The notes beneath the pieces are model-generated. The model searched no databases. It worked only from the letters and a program-made list of their open reading frames with translations, and was not told the origin of the DNA. DNA of 14,158 nucleotides from an uncultured Collinsella sp. (GTDB lineage Bacteria; Actinomycetota; Coriobacteriia; Coriobacteriales; Coriobacteriaceae): assembly GCA_900754525.1 (NCBI GenBank), contig CAAEDE010000024.1:1-14158 (forward strand), given 5' to 3'. Both the position numbers and the translations under genes were made by a program. Each line of letters opens with the position of its first letter. Within the stretch, counting starts at the first letter, position 1. Shown piece after piece: positions 14,074 through 14,158 of the stretch.

Positions 14074-14158
14074 TTAAGTTTGTCGCGAGTTCCGCACGCA
14101 AAGGAAAGCACTTAATGTGCTTTCCGTCTTGCGCAGGACTGTAGAGCAGCAAACTTAA
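14074..14158. repeat. Long imperfect palindrome at the window end
   Basis: Outer arms TTAAGTTTG (14074-14082) and CAAACTTAA (14150-14158) are perfect inverted copies. Inner arms GGAAAGCAC (14103-14111) and GTGCTTTCC (14117-14125) are also perfect around a TTAAT loop. The segments between also pair in part (for example AGTTCCGCACGCAA against TTGCGCAGGACT). The whole can fold as one hairpin of about 38 and 42 bases per arm. No U tract follows the inner stem, so a standard terminator is unlikely. It contains no evident gene. It could be a miniature palindromic element or a structured RNA, and it may extend past the window. Confidence 0.6.

Noticed and set aside
1..14158. CRISPR array, tRNA genes, rRNA genes, transposase or integrase, toxin-antitoxin or defence genes
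   Set aside because: I looked on both strands and saw no regularly spaced repeats, tRNA-like cloverleaf, rRNA segment or recognisable mobile or defence protein.

Overview
The window is about 14 kb of GC-rich, gene-dense bacterial DNA. The protein sequences, the single EF-G/S10 locus and the Actinobacteria-like codon use suggest a Coriobacteriia member, possibly a Collinsella relative. That assignment is inference from sequence style, not from a database match.

Left edge (1-596): the 3' end of fusA (EF-G) is followed by rpsJ (ribosomal protein S10), which starts at TTG. A small hairpin lies just before the rpsJ ribosome site, and a strong intrinsic terminator follows directly, so rpsJ is cut off from any S10-operon genes. 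The next gene, birA (biotin-protein ligase, minus strand), converges on that terminator.

Centre (1443-10775): a divergent regulatory region with several repeats separates birA from a complete type II fatty-acid synthesis operon on the plus strand: fabH, acpP, fabK, fabD, fabG, fabF, accB, fabZ, accC and a fused accD-accA. The gene order equals the classical streptococcal fab cluster, including FabK as enoyl reductase, but no fabT or fabM is seen and the two carboxyltransferase subunits are one polypeptide. Genes overlap or nearly touch, which suggests one transcript with translational coupling. AccB carries the biotin-accepting Lys that the divergent BirA would modify. AccB, AccC and AccDA make malonyl-CoA, FabD and ACP make malonyl-ACP, FabH starts chains, and FabF/FabG/FabZ/FabK run the elongation cycle.

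Right part (10776-14158): with no visible terminator, the operon runs on into an orphan PTS EIIC-type membrane protein, then ends at an intrinsic terminator (12069-12101). A second transcription unit follows: a cation diffusion facilitator with a metal-site pattern resembling manganese exporters and an extra C-terminal domain, then a histidine-phosphatase/phosphoglycerate-mutase-family protein. The last 85 bases form a long imperfect palindrome that may continue beyond the window.

Most noteworthy: the operator-like repeats in front of fabH without a regulator gene nearby, the EIIC gene tied to lipid synthesis, and the terminal palindrome. I did not find a clearly novel defence system or mobile element.
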